64,000 nt of DNA from Bdellovibrio sp. 22V (GTDB lineage Bacteria > Bdellovibrionota > Bdellovibrionia > Bdellovibrionales > Bdellovibrionaceae): positions 2,108,001-2,172,000 of the forward strand of contig NZ_CP125854.1 in NCBI RefSeq assembly GCF_030169785.1, written 5' to 3'. The translations under genes were made by a program, and so were the position numbers. Shown here in pieces: positions 25,698 through 33,449 of the stretch. Each line of letters starts with the position of its first letter. Positions within the stretch are counted from its first letter, which is position 1. The notes beneath the pieces are model-generated. The model did not search any database. It was not told the DNA's origin and saw only the letters and a program-made list of their open reading frames with translations.

Positions 25698-26108
25698 TTA
25701 GAACCAGCGCTTGTGTTCGATGATCAAACAACGATTTGATACTACTTTGATTCCCGCATCTTCGGCGCGCTTTTCCGCCTCTGGATGAGAAATCCCCAAT
25801 TGGAGCCAGAGCACCTCAACGCCGCCAACAGCGAGAACTTCGTCGACGACTTCAGGAATGCGATCAGAGCTGCGAAAGACGTCGACGAACTTGCGATACT
25901 CTGCCGGGATCTCTTGAAGGCTTTTATAGATTTGAAAGCCGCCTTCGGAGTGTTGTTTTGGGTAGGTGCCGACCATTTGCCAACCGTGATCGCGCATGTA
26001 GACAGGAACATAATGGCTCGCCTTAGTGGAGTCCGGGCTTAACCCATAAACGGCAAATTTTTTATACTTTTCCAGAAGACCTTTGATTTCGCTGTCTTTG
26101 ACATTCAT
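25698..26108 (-). CDS. CoA-binding domain protein (YccU-like)
   Basis: A 136-residue single Rossmann-like CoA_binding_2 domain: KFAVYGLSPDSTKASHYVPVYM, then GWQMVGTYPK, VDVFRSSDRIPEVVDEVLA and VLWLQLGISHPEAEKRAEDAGIKVVSNRCLIIEHKR. This matches the YccU family, which binds CoA or succinyl-CoA-like ligands but has no known reaction. Monocistronic. Confidence 0.93.
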   Translation of the reverse strand: MNVKDSEIKGLLEKYKKFAVYGLSPDSTKASHYVPVYMRDHGWQMVGTYPKQHSEGGFQIYKSLQEIPAEYRKFVDVFRSSDRIPEVVDEVLAVGGVEVLWLQLGISHPEAEKRAEDAGIKVVSNRCLIIEHKRWF

Positions 26109-26287
26109 GATAAGGCGCCTTTCTTCGATTTACAGAGTTTAGTCCGTTCTTCGAGGAAAGGCATCTGTTTCTAAACTTTATGTTATTGGTCAGGCTCCGT
26201 TTTTTGGGGAGTCTTGTCTTTATCTTTTTTGGAGCGCCGCGGTCTCCACGACTTTGGCGCACTGGCAAAGAGAACTAGATACATGTT

Positions 26288-26737
26288 CTATTCCCATCGC
26301 GCATGAAACTTCTCGATTTTATCGATCATCTCTTTTTTCTGCTCCGGAGTCAGAGTTTTATGAAGAGCTGCGACTTTGTCTAAGTATTTGTCGACCTTGG
26401 CGTCGAAGCGTGCCTGGCGAGCTTTAATGAGTTCTTTGATTCTGGACTTATCTAAATCGTCAGCCAAGATGAGACCTTTAACAGTGTCCTTCATGCCTTT
26501 GCGAACGTTTTTTTCCTCCGCGAAATCTTTTTTCATTTCTGAAGTGATGTCGCCTAAGAGAGCTTTTTGCTGCTCATTGAAATCAAGTTTGTCGGCGATT
26601 TTTTCACTGATGGCGCTGATTCTTTCTTCCGGACTTTTATGGCATCCACTTAGAAAACCGACGCTGCCAATCGCAAGCAGAATTCCTAAAACTTTTGGCC
26701 ATTTTCTATGGTGGTGTGAATGGTGATGATGTCTCAT
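26288..26737 (-). CDS. CpxP/Spy-like lipoprotein with His-rich N-terminus
   Basis: A 149-residue protein starting MRHHHHSHHHRKWPK, followed by a hydrophobic helix and lipobox FLSGC, so it is a likely lipoprotein. The mature part is helical with FNEQQKALLGDITSEM and TLTPEQKKEMIDKIEK, the LTxxQ-type motifs of Spy/CpxP periplasmic chaperones. Seven histidines in the signal-peptide n-region are very unusual. The gene is divergent from a two-component system, as cpxP is from cpxRA in enterics, and shares an interval with a GTAAC direct repeat. Confidence 0.8.
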   Translation of the reverse strand: MRHHHHSHHHRKWPKVLGILLAIGSVGFLSGCHKSPEERISAISEKIADKLDFNEQQKALLGDITSEMKKDFAEEKNVRKGMKDTVKGLILADDLDKSRIKELIKARQARFDAKVDKYLDKVAALHKTLTPEQKKEMIDKIEKFHARWE

Positions 26738-26822
26738 AGATTTTTTTCCTCCTAGGGGTTGCGTTGTTAAAAACAGTTTAGGTCTTTTGCGGGCGAGGGT
26801 GGTTTCAGGAGTGTTAATCTTT

Positions 26823-26837
26823 GTAACAAATTGTAAC
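26823..26837. promoter_or_regulatory. CpxR-type direct repeat GTAAC-N5-GTAAC
   Basis: Two GTAAC half-sites with a 10-base period lie in the divergent interval between the CpxP/Spy-like gene and the response regulator. The E. coli CpxR box is GTAAA-N5-GTAAA, and OmpR/PhoB-family regulators generally bind such tandem repeats. Autoregulation and control of the lipoprotein gene is the natural reading. Confidence 0.6.
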
Positions 26838-26897
26838 CGCTTGATTATTCTGGGAAAATATCTTTGGTTCGGGCGGGGATTGTCTTATGATGTCTTT

Positions 26898-27590
26898 ATG
26901 AACCGTATCTTATTGATCGATGACGATCAGAAATTGGGCGATCTGCTTAAGCAATATTTTCTGCAATTCGAATTGCAGATTGTGCAAACGCTTTTACCTT
27001 CGGAAGGACTGTCGTCTCTTAAGAAAGATAAATTCGATGCGATCATTCTGGATGTCATGTTGCCAGAGATGGATGGTTTTGAAGTCTGTAAAAGAATACG
27101 CAGCTTCAGTGAGGTTCCGATTCTTATGTTAACGGCTCGCGGGGAAACCTCTGACAAAGTTTTAGGTCTTGAACTGGGTGTTGATGACTATTTGCCGAAG
27201 CCTTTCGAAGCTCGCGAGCTTGTCGCGCGAATCAAAAGTCTGATCCGCCGTTACCGCAAGACGGCTCTTTCAAGCAAATTGAAATCGGGTGATCTTGTTC
27301 TGGATACGCAATTGCGTGCGGCGTTTTTGCAGGGCCAGAATCTGAATCTCAGCACACACGAGTATGAACTGCTTAAGTTTTTAATGGCGCATTCCGGGCA
27401 AAGTCTTTCGCGCGATCGGATTATGGATGAACTGCGCGGTGTGGACTGGGAAGCCTATAACAGAAGTATTGACGTCGCGGTGAGCAGGCTCCGACAGAAG
27501 CTTAAAGATCCAGCGAAAGCTCCGGTTTATCTGCGCACAGTCTGGGGCGAGGGGTATTGTTTTATTGCTCCGGTGGAGGAAGTTCTGTGA
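26898..27590 (+). CDS. OmpR-family response regulator (CpxR-like)
   Basis: The start is ATG 26898, giving MNRILLIDDDQKLGDLL. The 230-residue protein has a receiver domain with the acidic pair Asp8/Asp9, phospho-acceptor Asp52 (IILDVMLPEMDG), Thr79 and Lys101 (LPKPFEARELVARI), then a winged-helix DNA-binding domain (about 135-228; LSTHEYELLKFL, SRDRIMDEL, YNRSIDVAVSRLRQKL). It overlaps the sensor kinase by 4 bases (GTGA). Divergent placement with a CpxP/Spy-like gene suggests an envelope-stress regulator. Confidence 0.93.
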   Translation: MNRILLIDDDQKLGDLLKQYFLQFELQIVQTLLPSEGLSSLKKDKFDAIILDVMLPEMDGFEVCKRIRSFSEVPILMLTARGETSDKVLGLELGVDDYLPKPFEARELVARIKSLIRRYRKTALSSKLKSGDLVLDTQLRAAFLQGQNLNLSTHEYELLKFLMAHSGQSLSRDRIMDELRGVDWEAYNRSIDVAVSRLRQKLKDPAKAPVYLRTVWGEGYCFIAPVEEVL

Positions 27591-28894
27591 AACATCGAGT
27601 GAAGAAGAAACTCTTATTGCGCATATTTCTGACGTTTCTGATGACGGCGATTTTGATTACGGGAGGCGTTTTTCTTTTGGCGCATTCCCTGTCGCCGGAA
27701 AAAGCACTTTCCGGAGTGGCTGAAAAGAACATCGTTTTTTATCTTTCGGGTTTGCAGCAGAAATTAAATGCATCTTTGTCGGAAGAGGGAATTGAGGAGC
27801 TTTACAAAGATTTGCATGTTTATGCACGGGTCGAAGGTTTTGAAGATCTCGCCAATCGCCAGGGGCTGCCGTCCTTCGCAGAGCTCGAAAAAGAAGATTC
27901 CCATAAATCGGACAAGGTCTCTCTCGGAAGAAAGAAAGGTTATTTCTTTGCAGAACTCAAAGGAGCCTCGCCGAAAACGGCGTGGTTTATTTCCGCCAAA
28001 GAATTTCCGCGGGGATTTGCCTTTCCGTTTGCGGCCATTGCGGGATTTATATTTTTTATTTTAATCATGAGTTTCTTGACGATCCGCTGGATGATGTCAC
28101 CTATCAAGGTGCTTCTTACAGGTGTGGCTAAAATTTCCGCCGGGGATTTAAAGTACCGGGTGAAAACACGCCAAGGCGGAGAGTTTCAAATCATCAGCGA
28201 AGCTTTTAATCGCATGGCGGATGGTTTGGAGAAAATGGTGCGTTCCAAAGAACAACTTCTTCGTGATGTGAGTCATGAATTGCGCAGTCCTCTGACAAGA
28301 GTGGGTGTGGCAGTGGATCTGATGTCCGACGAGAAATTAAAAACTTCCATCAAAGAGGATTTGCGTAAAATGGAAGAGATGGTCTCGGAGATTTTAGAGT
28401 CCTACCGTCTGCGTGAAGGGGAAGCTTCTCTAAAAAAAGTTGAAGTGACTTGGAGCGAACTTCTTGCCGGTATTGTCAGCGATTATCAGGAAGTGTCCCC
28501 GAACGTGCTCTTGAAGCTTGAGACCGACGGCAAGGCTTTTATTGATCCCATGCAGATCGAGCGAGTGTTAAGAAATCTTATCGAGAATGCGATCAAGTAT
28601 GCGAAAGAAAATTCCCAAGAGATCACGGTCACCCTGACGAAACACAAGGATCAGTGGTGCGTGAAAGTGAAAGATGACGGGAAGGGCATTGCGGAGAAAG
28701 ACTTGCCGCATATTTTTGAACCTTTTTATCGCGCGGATGCGGCTCGCTCGCCAGGAAAGTCAGGGTTTGGTTTGGGGCTCGCCATTGCAAAATCCATCGT
28801 GGAAGCGCACGGGGGACGAATTTCTGTGCAGAGCAAACTAGGTCAAGGCTGTGAATTTATCCTGAGTATTCCTGCAACGAACTCCGCTTTTTAA
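27587..28894 (+). CDS. Sensor histidine kinase (CpxA-like)
   Basis: Starts at GTG 27587 overlapping the regulator stop codon. The 435-residue protein has TM1 (about 11-33), a periplasmic sensor region of about 110 residues, TM2 (about 146-167), a HAMP domain, a HisKA domain with His230 (LLRDVSHELRSPLTRVG), and a HATPase domain with N-box NLIENAIKYAK, KDDGKGIAEKDL (G1), FEPFYRAD and SGFGLGLAI (G2). The layout matches CpxA/EnvZ-type kinases. The LxxPxTRVG following His favours bifunctional kinase/phosphatase action. Confidence 0.93.
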   Translation: MKHRVKKKLLLRIFLTFLMTAILITGGVFLLAHSLSPEKALSGVAEKNIVFYLSGLQQKLNASLSEEGIEELYKDLHVYARVEGFEDLANRQGLPSFAELEKEDSHKSDKVSLGRKKGYFFAELKGASPKTAWFISAKEFPRGFAFPFAAIAGFIFFILIMSFLTIRWMMSPIKVLLTGVAKISAGDLKYRVKTRQGGEFQIISEAFNRMADGLEKMVRSKEQLLRDVSHELRSPLTRVGVAVDLMSDEKLKTSIKEDLRKMEEMVSEILESYRLREGEASLKKVEVTWSELLAGIVSDYQEVSPNVLLKLETDGKAFIDPMQIERVLRNLIENAIKYAKENSQEITVTLTKHKDQWCVKVKDDGKGIAEKDLPHIFEPFYRADAARSPGKSGFGLGLAIAKSIVEAHGGRISVQSKLGQGCEFILSIPATNSAF

Positions 28895-28941
28895 TTTGCC
28901 TTCGCTGTGCGCGTGTGGAGAAAATGAGCAAGGAGGAAATT

Positions 28942-29304
28942 ATGGCGAAGTATGTCGACGGATTTGTGATTGCCGTTCCCAAAAAAAATGTAAAAGCCTA
29001 TCAAGCGATAGCGAAAAAAGCGGGAAAGGTATGGATGGAGTATGGTGCACTGGAATATTTCGAGTGTGTCGGTGAAGATATGCAATCTCCATTCGGTGTG
29101 CCATTTCCACGTTTGGCGAAATTAAAACCCAATGAAACGGTGATTTTTTCATGGATCGTTTATAAGTCAAAGGCCCATCGTGACCGCGTGAATGCGAAGG
29201 TCATGAAAGACCCGCGCATTATGAATGTCGATCCTAAAAGCATGCCGTTTGATATTAAACGCATGAGTCATGGTGGTTTCGACGTCCTCGTCGAAGGCAA
29301 ATAA
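28942..29304 (+). CDS. DUF1428 family protein (YbaA-like)
   Basis: AAGGAGG precedes ATG 28942, giving the normal N-terminus MAKYVDGFVIAVPKKNVKAYQ. The 120-residue protein contains EYFECVGEDM, LKPNETVIFSWIVYKSKAHRD and FDIKRMSHGGFDVLVE, all typical of DUF1428, a ferredoxin-like dimeric alpha/beta-barrel fold of unknown function. It ends adjacent to the convergent soxR gene. Confidence 0.92.
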   Translation: MAKYVDGFVIAVPKKNVKAYQAIAKKAGKVWMEYGALEYFECVGEDMQSPFGVPFPRLAKLKPNETVIFSWIVYKSKAHRDRVNAKVMKDPRIMNVDPKSMPFDIKRMSHGGFDVLVEGK

Positions 29305-29763
29305 TTATTCGCTTTCAATAAGGTGGCGGGGACCTGGTCCCTGCTGTCCCAGTTTGTCGTCTGGATTTCTTAACGGACACTCTTTCAAGGACAAGCAGCC
29401 ACAGCCAATGCAGCTTGTAATCTGATCCCGCAGCTGTATCAAACTTGTGATTCTTTCTTCCAGCATATCTTTCCAAGCTTCTGTAAAGCGGCGCCAGTCT
29501 TTCGCGCTGGGGATGTGATCGTGCGGTAAATCAGCCAGTGCTTCAAGAATAACGGAAAGAGGAATTCCTGCACGTTGAGCGATTTTGATAATCGCAATAC
29601 GGCGAAGCACAGCGCGGTGATAACGGCGTTGATTTCCTTCTGTGCGCCAGCCTGCAATCAAACCTTTTGCTTCATAAAAGTGAAGAGTGGAAACAGCGAC
29701 GCCGCTGCGTTTGGCGACTTCTCCGACAGAGAGGGTTGTTTTTATATCTTCATTTTCTTCCAT
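29305..29763 (-). CDS. soxR: SoxR redox-sensitive MerR-family activator
   Basis: A 152-residue regulator with an N-terminal MerR helix-turn-helix (LSVGEVAKRSGVAVSTLHFYEAKG), the linker helix, and the [2Fe-2S] cysteine motif CIGCGCLSLKEC (C-x2-C-x-C-x5-C) near the C-terminus. Oxidation of the cluster by redox-cycling compounds or superoxide activates target promoters. A SoxR box stands 24 bases upstream in the divergent interval, so the target is probably the membrane protein gene at 29,858; no soxS is visible. Confidence 0.95.
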   Translation of the reverse strand: MEENEDIKTTLSVGEVAKRSGVAVSTLHFYEAKGLIAGWRTEGNQRRYHRAVLRRIAIIKIAQRAGIPLSVILEALADLPHDHIPSAKDWRRFTEAWKDMLEERITSLIQLRDQITSCIGCGCLSLKECPLRNPDDKLGQQGPGPRHLIESE

Positions 29764-29784
29764 GCGAAAACCTCATTATTTCTT

Positions 29785-29814
29785 TGACCTCAAGTATTGT
29801 TGAGGTTCTAGAGT
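29785..29814 (+). promoter_or_regulatory. SoxR box inside a -35/-10 spacer
   Basis: CCTCAAGTATTGTTGAGG (29788-29805) is an inverted repeat close to the E. coli SoxR operator (CCTCAAGTTAACTTGAGG). It overlaps a TTGACC -35 (29785-29790) and runs to a TAGAGT -10 (29809-29814), with an 18-base spacer, slightly long as in MerR-type promoters. The promoter faces the gene at 29,858. Confidence 0.8.
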
Positions 29815-29857
29815 GGGCACATTAATACAAAATCCACCAAAAGGGGAGAAAGAAAAA

Positions 29858-30220
29858 ATGGGTTACGTTCCTTCAAAGATCATTCACTTGATCAGTCTTG
29901 CCGTCTTGTTCTTAAGTTTCGGAATGATTTTGGCAGCGACGCTGCAAACAAATCCAGGGAAACTCAGGAAAGCGGGTTTTATTCTTCACGGCATTTCCTG
30001 GCTGACTCTTTTCCTGAGCGCCTTTGGTTTGGTGTCCGCGCTGGGTATGCACGCGGCTTTTCCAAAGTGGGCTTCGGTGAAAACAGTTATTTGGGTGGCG
30101 TTGGGCTTGAGTGTTCTTTTGCTTGCGAAAAGGCCGAAACTTTCAGGGATCACGATGCTTCTTATAAGCGGATTGGGCGTGGCCGCTATCTGGCTCGCCG
30201 TCGCGAAACCGGCTCTTTAA
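29858..30220 (+). CDS. Small membrane protein, predicted SoxR target
   Basis: ATG 29858 has AAAGGGGAG upstream. The 120-residue protein consists of four membrane helices (IIHLISLAVLFLSFGMILAA; AGFILHGISWLTLFLSAFGLV; SVKTVIWVALGLSVLLLAK; ITMLLISGLGVAAIWLAVAK). It resembles short uncharacterised cytochrome/invasion-type membrane families but I cannot name it. Its promoter carries the SoxR box, suggesting a role in resistance to redox-active compounds. Confidence 0.75.
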   Translation: MGYVPSKIIHLISLAVLFLSFGMILAATLQTNPGKLRKAGFILHGISWLTLFLSAFGLVSALGMHAAFPKWASVKTVIWVALGLSVLLLAKRPKLSGITMLLISGLGVAAIWLAVAKPAL

Positions 30221-30798
30221 GACGTAAAGGGTTGAAGTGCAGAGCGAAAGCGACTGACGAGATGTCGCTCGATATTTCTTTCGTTAAGAAAACCGAATTG
30301 AAAGATCGAGCCCTGCACTAAAGCTTCTAAAGTCATCGCAAGATCTTCCGGGTCAGAGACCTTCTTGATTTCACGATTTGCGATGGCCTCCTCGATAAGA
30401 CGACGGAAAATCCCGCGCGTTTCTGCAAAATAAGAAGCGACTTTTTTCTTTGCTTTCGGATCTTCCGCTTCGGTACCCAGCCATCGCAAATGCTCACCCA
30501 ATCTTTTCGAATCAACGCTTTTAGCGATAAGGCGCAAAAACTCGAAGATCCCATTCAGACCATTCAGTTCAGAGATTTTCGTGGTATTCATCTTAGCCAT
30601 ATTTTCATCCCACTTTTGATTGCGGGCTAAAAAAGCCAGACGTTTTTTCGTTTTGAAGCGTTTGACAAGCGCCGCCGGAGAAAGCCCCGTGGCCCTGGAA
30701 ACTTGTTCAAAAGTAAATGATTCAAAGCCTTCGTTAGAAATGACCTCGAATGCGATTAACAATATCTCAGAATCACTGACTTTTTTGGGTCTTGCCAT
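30217..30798 (-). CDS. TetR family transcriptional regulator
   Basis: A 193-residue regulator from ATG 30798 (MARPKKVSDSEILLIAFEVI). The N-terminal helix-turn-helix reads FTFEQVSRATGLSPAALVKRFKTKKRL. The C-terminal ligand domain (LARNQKWDENMAKM... EEAIANREIKKVSDPEDLAMTLEALVQGS) is not assignable to a ligand. ATG 30825 is in frame but lies inside the palindromic intergenic site, which favours 30798. Divergent from the clpP paralogue. Confidence 0.88.
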   Translation of the reverse strand: MARPKKVSDSEILLIAFEVISNEGFESFTFEQVSRATGLSPAALVKRFKTKKRLAFLARNQKWDENMAKMNTTKISELNGLNGIFEFLRLIAKSVDSKRLGEHLRWLGTEAEDPKAKKKVASYFAETRGIFRRLIEEAIANREIKKVSDPEDLAMTLEALVQGSIFQFGFLNERNIERHLVSRFRSALQPFTS

Positions 30799-30805
30799 AT
30801 TTCTA

Positions 30806-30833
30806 GATAGTAAATGGTTATTCACTTATTATC
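30806..30833. promoter_or_regulatory. Candidate TetR operator between tetR and clpP genes
   Basis: A 28-bp imperfect palindrome (outer arms GATAGTAA and TTATTATC, 10 of 14 symmetric pairs) fills most of the 53-bp divergent interval. This is the usual position of an autoregulatory TetR site. Confidence 0.5.
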
Positions 30834-30851
30834 AAGAAGGAGGTGCATTCT

Positions 30852-31466
30852 ATGGCAATCAATCCCTATGTAATCGAGTCCACATCGGCCGGTGAAAGAA
30901 GTTATGATATTTACTCAAGGCTTCTGAAGGACCGTATTATCATTCTAGGAACAGCGATCAATGATGACGTTGCGAACTCGATTGTCGCGCAACTGCTTTT
31001 TCTTGAGGTGAATGACCCAAATAAAGACATTCATCTTTATATCAATTCTCCTGGCGGCTCGGTTTCTTCGGGGCTCGCAATCTACGACGTCATGCAGTTT
31101 GTAAGATGTGATGTGGCCACCTATTGCATGGGAATGGCGGCAAGCATGGGGTCTTTCCTTTTGATGGCGGGTGCGCAAGGTAAAAGATATTCGATGCCGA
31201 ACAGTCGTATTCTTTTGCATCAGCCGCATTTGGGTGATGGCGGTATCGGCGGTCAAGTCACCGATATAGAGATTCATGCTAAAGAGCTTGTGCGTATGAA
31301 AAAGAAAATGACCGAGATATACGCAACTCATACCGGAAAAAGCGCGGATCATCTCGCTGGAATTATGGAACGTGATTACTATATGAGTGCCGAGGATGCG
31401 AAGTCATTTGGGCTTATTGATCACGTGGTTGAGTTTAGAAAGAACAAACTCAAAAACGCGGTATAA
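30852..31466 (+). CDS. clpP: ClpP-family protease subunit lacking the catalytic Asp
   Basis: ATG 30852 follows AAGGAGGTG. The 204-residue protein has the ClpP fold: [18 protein letters not shown], catalytic Ser98 in [14 protein letters not shown], and His123 in [10 protein letters not shown]. The third triad position, Asp171 of E. coli ClpP (IERDTERD), aligns with Ile172 here (LAGIMERD); the alignment HTGxS...ERD...SA has no gap. It is therefore probably a paralogous or regulatory ring subunit, or relies on another residue. No ClpX or trigger factor gene is adjacent, and the divergent TetR gene is a likely regulator. Confidence 0.88.
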   Translation: MAINPYVIESTSAGERSYDIYSRLLKDRIIILGTAINDDVANSIVAQLLFLEVNDPNKDIHLYINSPGGSVSSGLAIYDVMQFVRCDVATYCMGMAASMGSFLLMAGAQGKRYSMPNSRILLHQPHLGDGGIGGQVTDIEIHAKELVRMKKKMTEIYATHTGKSADHLAGIMERDYYMSAEDAKSFGLIDHVVEFRKNKLKNAV

Positions 31467-31472
31467 GTTTCG

Positions 31473-31501
31473 CGGGACTCGTTTTTTCTTTTCGAGTCCC
31501 G
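31473..31501. terminator. Terminator between clpP paralogue and hydrolase
   Basis: CGGGACTCG and CGAGTCCCG form a perfect 9-bp stem enclosing a T-rich 11-base loop between convergent genes. There is no long T-run after the stem on the plus strand, so efficiency is uncertain. Confidence 0.6.
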
Positions 31502-31517
31502 TGAGGACGAAGATTTG

Positions 31518-32402
31518 CTATTTAGAATCTAAGAATTCACTGACAAACAAAGCGGTGGCTTCAGGTGCGCGGCTGTTTTCCGCGACTCCAGAGCTCACTT
31601 CACCGATATAGCTGCCATGTGTGCCCGGTAGAACGGCAAGGCGTCCGTGGGGCAGAGTGCGCGACATTCTCGCAGCGTGCTCCACAGTGATGGCGTCTTT
31701 GTCGCCAATAATGACAAGTGTGGGTGAAGAGATCGACTTGATTTCTTTTTCAGGAATATCTTTGAAGTTTTGCATGCGTTTACTGTCTTGCAAGAAGAGT
31801 TGTTCCTGATGTTTTGGATCCGGATTGATCTTGCGGTCCGCATCAAGCAAAGACTTCGGCATATCTTCTATACGGGCTTTGTTCATGCCATCCCAAAATC
31901 CTTTGATCATTCCGTCGCGGCGGTATTGCGCCGAAGCGATGATCAGTTTGTTCACTTTATGCGGATGAAAATGAGCGACACGCAAAGCGACGGTGCCTCC
32001 GTTACTAAAGCCCATGATATCCGCCTTCTCAATTTTCAAATACTCGAGCAAAGCCGCTGCGTCTTTTGCTGAGTTGTCGAAAGTGAAGGGGCGGTTGATC
32101 GCCACCGTGTGGCCGTGGCCTTGTTCTTCCATAGCGATGACTCGGCGATGTTTCGCGATTAACGGGATAAAGCGCGCGTAGTTCGATTCGATGGTCTCGC
32201 CTCCGCCATGGAGCAAAAGAAGGGGAATAGGATTGTGAAGTTCTTCTGTCGGTTCATAAATTTCATAATAAAGATTTAGACCGTTCACAGGTGCATAACC
32301 GCTTTGCGCTTGCGGTGCAGGATTTTTTGATGAAGACCCTTTAGGGGAATGTGTGCAAGCTGCAAGAATAAAAAACGGTATAAATACTAACAGAGCTTTC
32401 AT
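31518..32402 (-). CDS. Alpha/beta hydrolase lipoprotein
   Basis: A 294-residue protein with a lipobox signal (FIPFFILAACTHSP). The mature hydrolase has the oxyanion segment LLLLHGGGET, nucleophile elbow IMGFSNGGTVAL (Ser), acid LVIIGDKDAIT (Asp) and His in VLPGTHGSYIG. Substrate unknown; an exported esterase or peptidase-like enzyme is likely. One base separates it from the AHSA1 gene upstream on the same strand, so it is probably in the ArsR-AHSA1 operon. Confidence 0.87.
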   Translation of the reverse strand: MKALLVFIPFFILAACTHSPKGSSSKNPAPQAQSGYAPVNGLNLYYEIYEPTEELHNPIPLLLLHGGGETIESNYARFIPLIAKHRRVIAMEEQGHGHTVAINRPFTFDNSAKDAAALLEYLKIEKADIMGFSNGGTVALRVAHFHPHKVNKLIIASAQYRRDGMIKGFWDGMNKARIEDMPKSLLDADRKINPDPKHQEQLFLQDSKRMQNFKDIPEKEIKSISSPTLVIIGDKDAITVEHAARMSRTLPHGRLAVLPGTHGSYIGEVSSGVAENSRAPEATALFVSEFLDSK

Positions 32403-32403
32403 A

Positions 32404-32895
32404 CTAGGGACGTCCTTTCAAAGTTTCTAAATAGTGGGCCAGGTTGCCAACATGCTGTTTGCCACCTTCAATCGCGCCGTATTTTTTATTTATTCTTTCA
32501 AGTTCTTCCTTGCTTGGGAAGATTTGTTCCATTGTCAGGTTTGTTCCGTCACCAGCTTCTTCGAAGAAAATCTTCGAGTGAAAGTGCACGTCCGTGTCGC
32601 CCTCGCCATCGCCGAGATGTTTATAGGAAATATAATTCGGTTTTTCGATGTCGATGAACTGAATTTTATTTTTGTAATCGCGTCCATCGGGACCATGCAT
32701 AATGAAATCCCAAATTCCATCTTTGCTGAAGTTCAGGCTTTTCGTTGTAATCGTAAAGCCATCGGGTCCCCACCATTGGGACAGATGTTCGTGCGAAGAC
32801 CATGCTGCAAAGACCAGCTCTACCGGGGCATCAAAGTAGCGTTTGTAAATAACCTTGTTGCCCTCAACGATTGTCTCGATATTATTTTTTTTCAC
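32404..32895 (-). CDS. AHSA1/SRPBCC domain protein
   Basis: A 163-residue protein with the Aha1-C/START-like fold: [32 protein letters not shown], then [21 protein letters not shown]. Such proteins bind hydrophobic ligands and in bacteria are very often encoded with an ArsR regulator, as here (overlap of 14 bases with the upstream arsR-type gene). Cytoplasmic; function not known. Confidence 0.92.
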   Translation of the reverse strand: MKKNNIETIVEGNKVIYKRYFDAPVELVFAAWSSHEHLSQWWGPDGFTITTKSLNFSKDGIWDFIMHGPDGRDYKNKIQFIDIEKPNYISYKHLGDGEGDTDVHFHSKIFFEEAGDGTNLTMEQIFPSKEELERINKKYGAIEGGKQHVGNLAHYLETLKGRP

Positions 32896-33211
32896 GAGCT
32901 TTATCCTTTTTCATTTTGAGTAGGTATTTTTCTAAATTATCCAACCGCTCATTCCAGAGATTGCGGATCTCCAAAAGCCAATCTTCCACTTCACTGAGAC
33001 CCGATTCATGAAGGCTGTAGATCCGCTTCTGTGCCTCTTTTTTCATCTGCAGAACTTTGGCTTCTTTTAAAATTTTAAGATGCTGGGAAATGGCGGGAGG
33101 ACTCATTTTGAAACTCTGACTGATCTCTGTCGAAGTTAGTTCTCCATTGCGAGCAACAAGTCTCACAATTTCCCGTCTGGTATCGTCTGAAAGAGCGGCG
33201 AATGCGTTCAT
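32882..33211 (-). CDS. ArsR-family transcriptional regulator
   Basis: A 109-residue winged helix protein: [48 protein letters not shown] is the ArsR DNA-binding part, followed by the wing and a C-terminal helix ending KKDKAREKK. There are no metal-binding cysteines, as in the ArsR regulators paired with AHSA1 proteins. The promoter -10 ends about 8 bases before the ATG, so the mRNA is probably leaderless. Confidence 0.92.
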   Translation of the reverse strand: MNAFAALSDDTRREIVRLVARNGELTSTEISQSFKMSPPAISQHLKILKEAKVLQMKKEAQKRIYSLHESGLSEVEDWLLEIRNLWNERLDNLEKYLLKMKKDKAREKK

Positions 33212-33218
33212 GAGACCA

Positions 33219-33252
33219 ATAATAAAGTATTTGCTTAATTAAGTCAATACTT
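33219..33252 (-). promoter_or_regulatory. ArsR-gene promoter within a 28-bp palindrome
   Basis: Read on the minus strand: -35 TTGACT (33247-33242), 17-base spacer, -10 TATTAT (33224-33219). The site 33225-33252 is a near-perfect palindrome (AAGTATT and AATACTT arms around CTTAATTAAG), overlapping the -35 and spacer: an autorepression operator. Confidence 0.75.
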
Positions 33253-33318
33253 AAATATGGAAGGCTTTTTCCCGCGCAAGGAGGGGTACTAAGCGCAAGG
33301 TCAAAACGAACTAAGTGG

Positions 33319-33346
33319 TTGACCTTTAAAGTCGAAACTGTAAAAT
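33319..33346 (+). promoter_or_regulatory. tRNA-Leu promoter
   Basis: TTGACC (33319-33324), 16-base spacer, TAAAAT (33341-33346), placing the transcription start about 5 bases before the mature tRNA end. Confidence 0.65.
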
Positions 33347-33357
33347 TTGACCTTCGT

Positions 33358-33449
33358 GCCCCGGTGGCGAAATTGGTAGACGCACAGGACTTAAAATCCT
33401 GGGATTCCTTCACAGGGTCGTGCCGGTTCAAGTCCGGCCCGGGGCACCA
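33358..33449 (+). tRNA. tRNA-Leu (anticodon UAA)
   Basis: A class II tRNA: acceptor stem GCCCCGG pairs with CCGGGGC, D-arm includes GGCGAAATTGGTAGACGC, anticodon stem CAGGA/TCCTG encloses loop CTTAAAA with anticodon TAA, a long variable arm follows, and the T-arm is GCCGG-TTCAAGT-CCGGC. The CCA end is encoded (33447-33449). It reads UUA (and UUG by wobble). Its last bases are also the start of a 24-bp inverted repeat. Confidence 0.97.

Noticed and set aside
26109-26287. Small gene between the CoA-binding and CpxP-like genes
   Set aside because: Frames here lack ribosome sites and coding character; nothing convincing was found.
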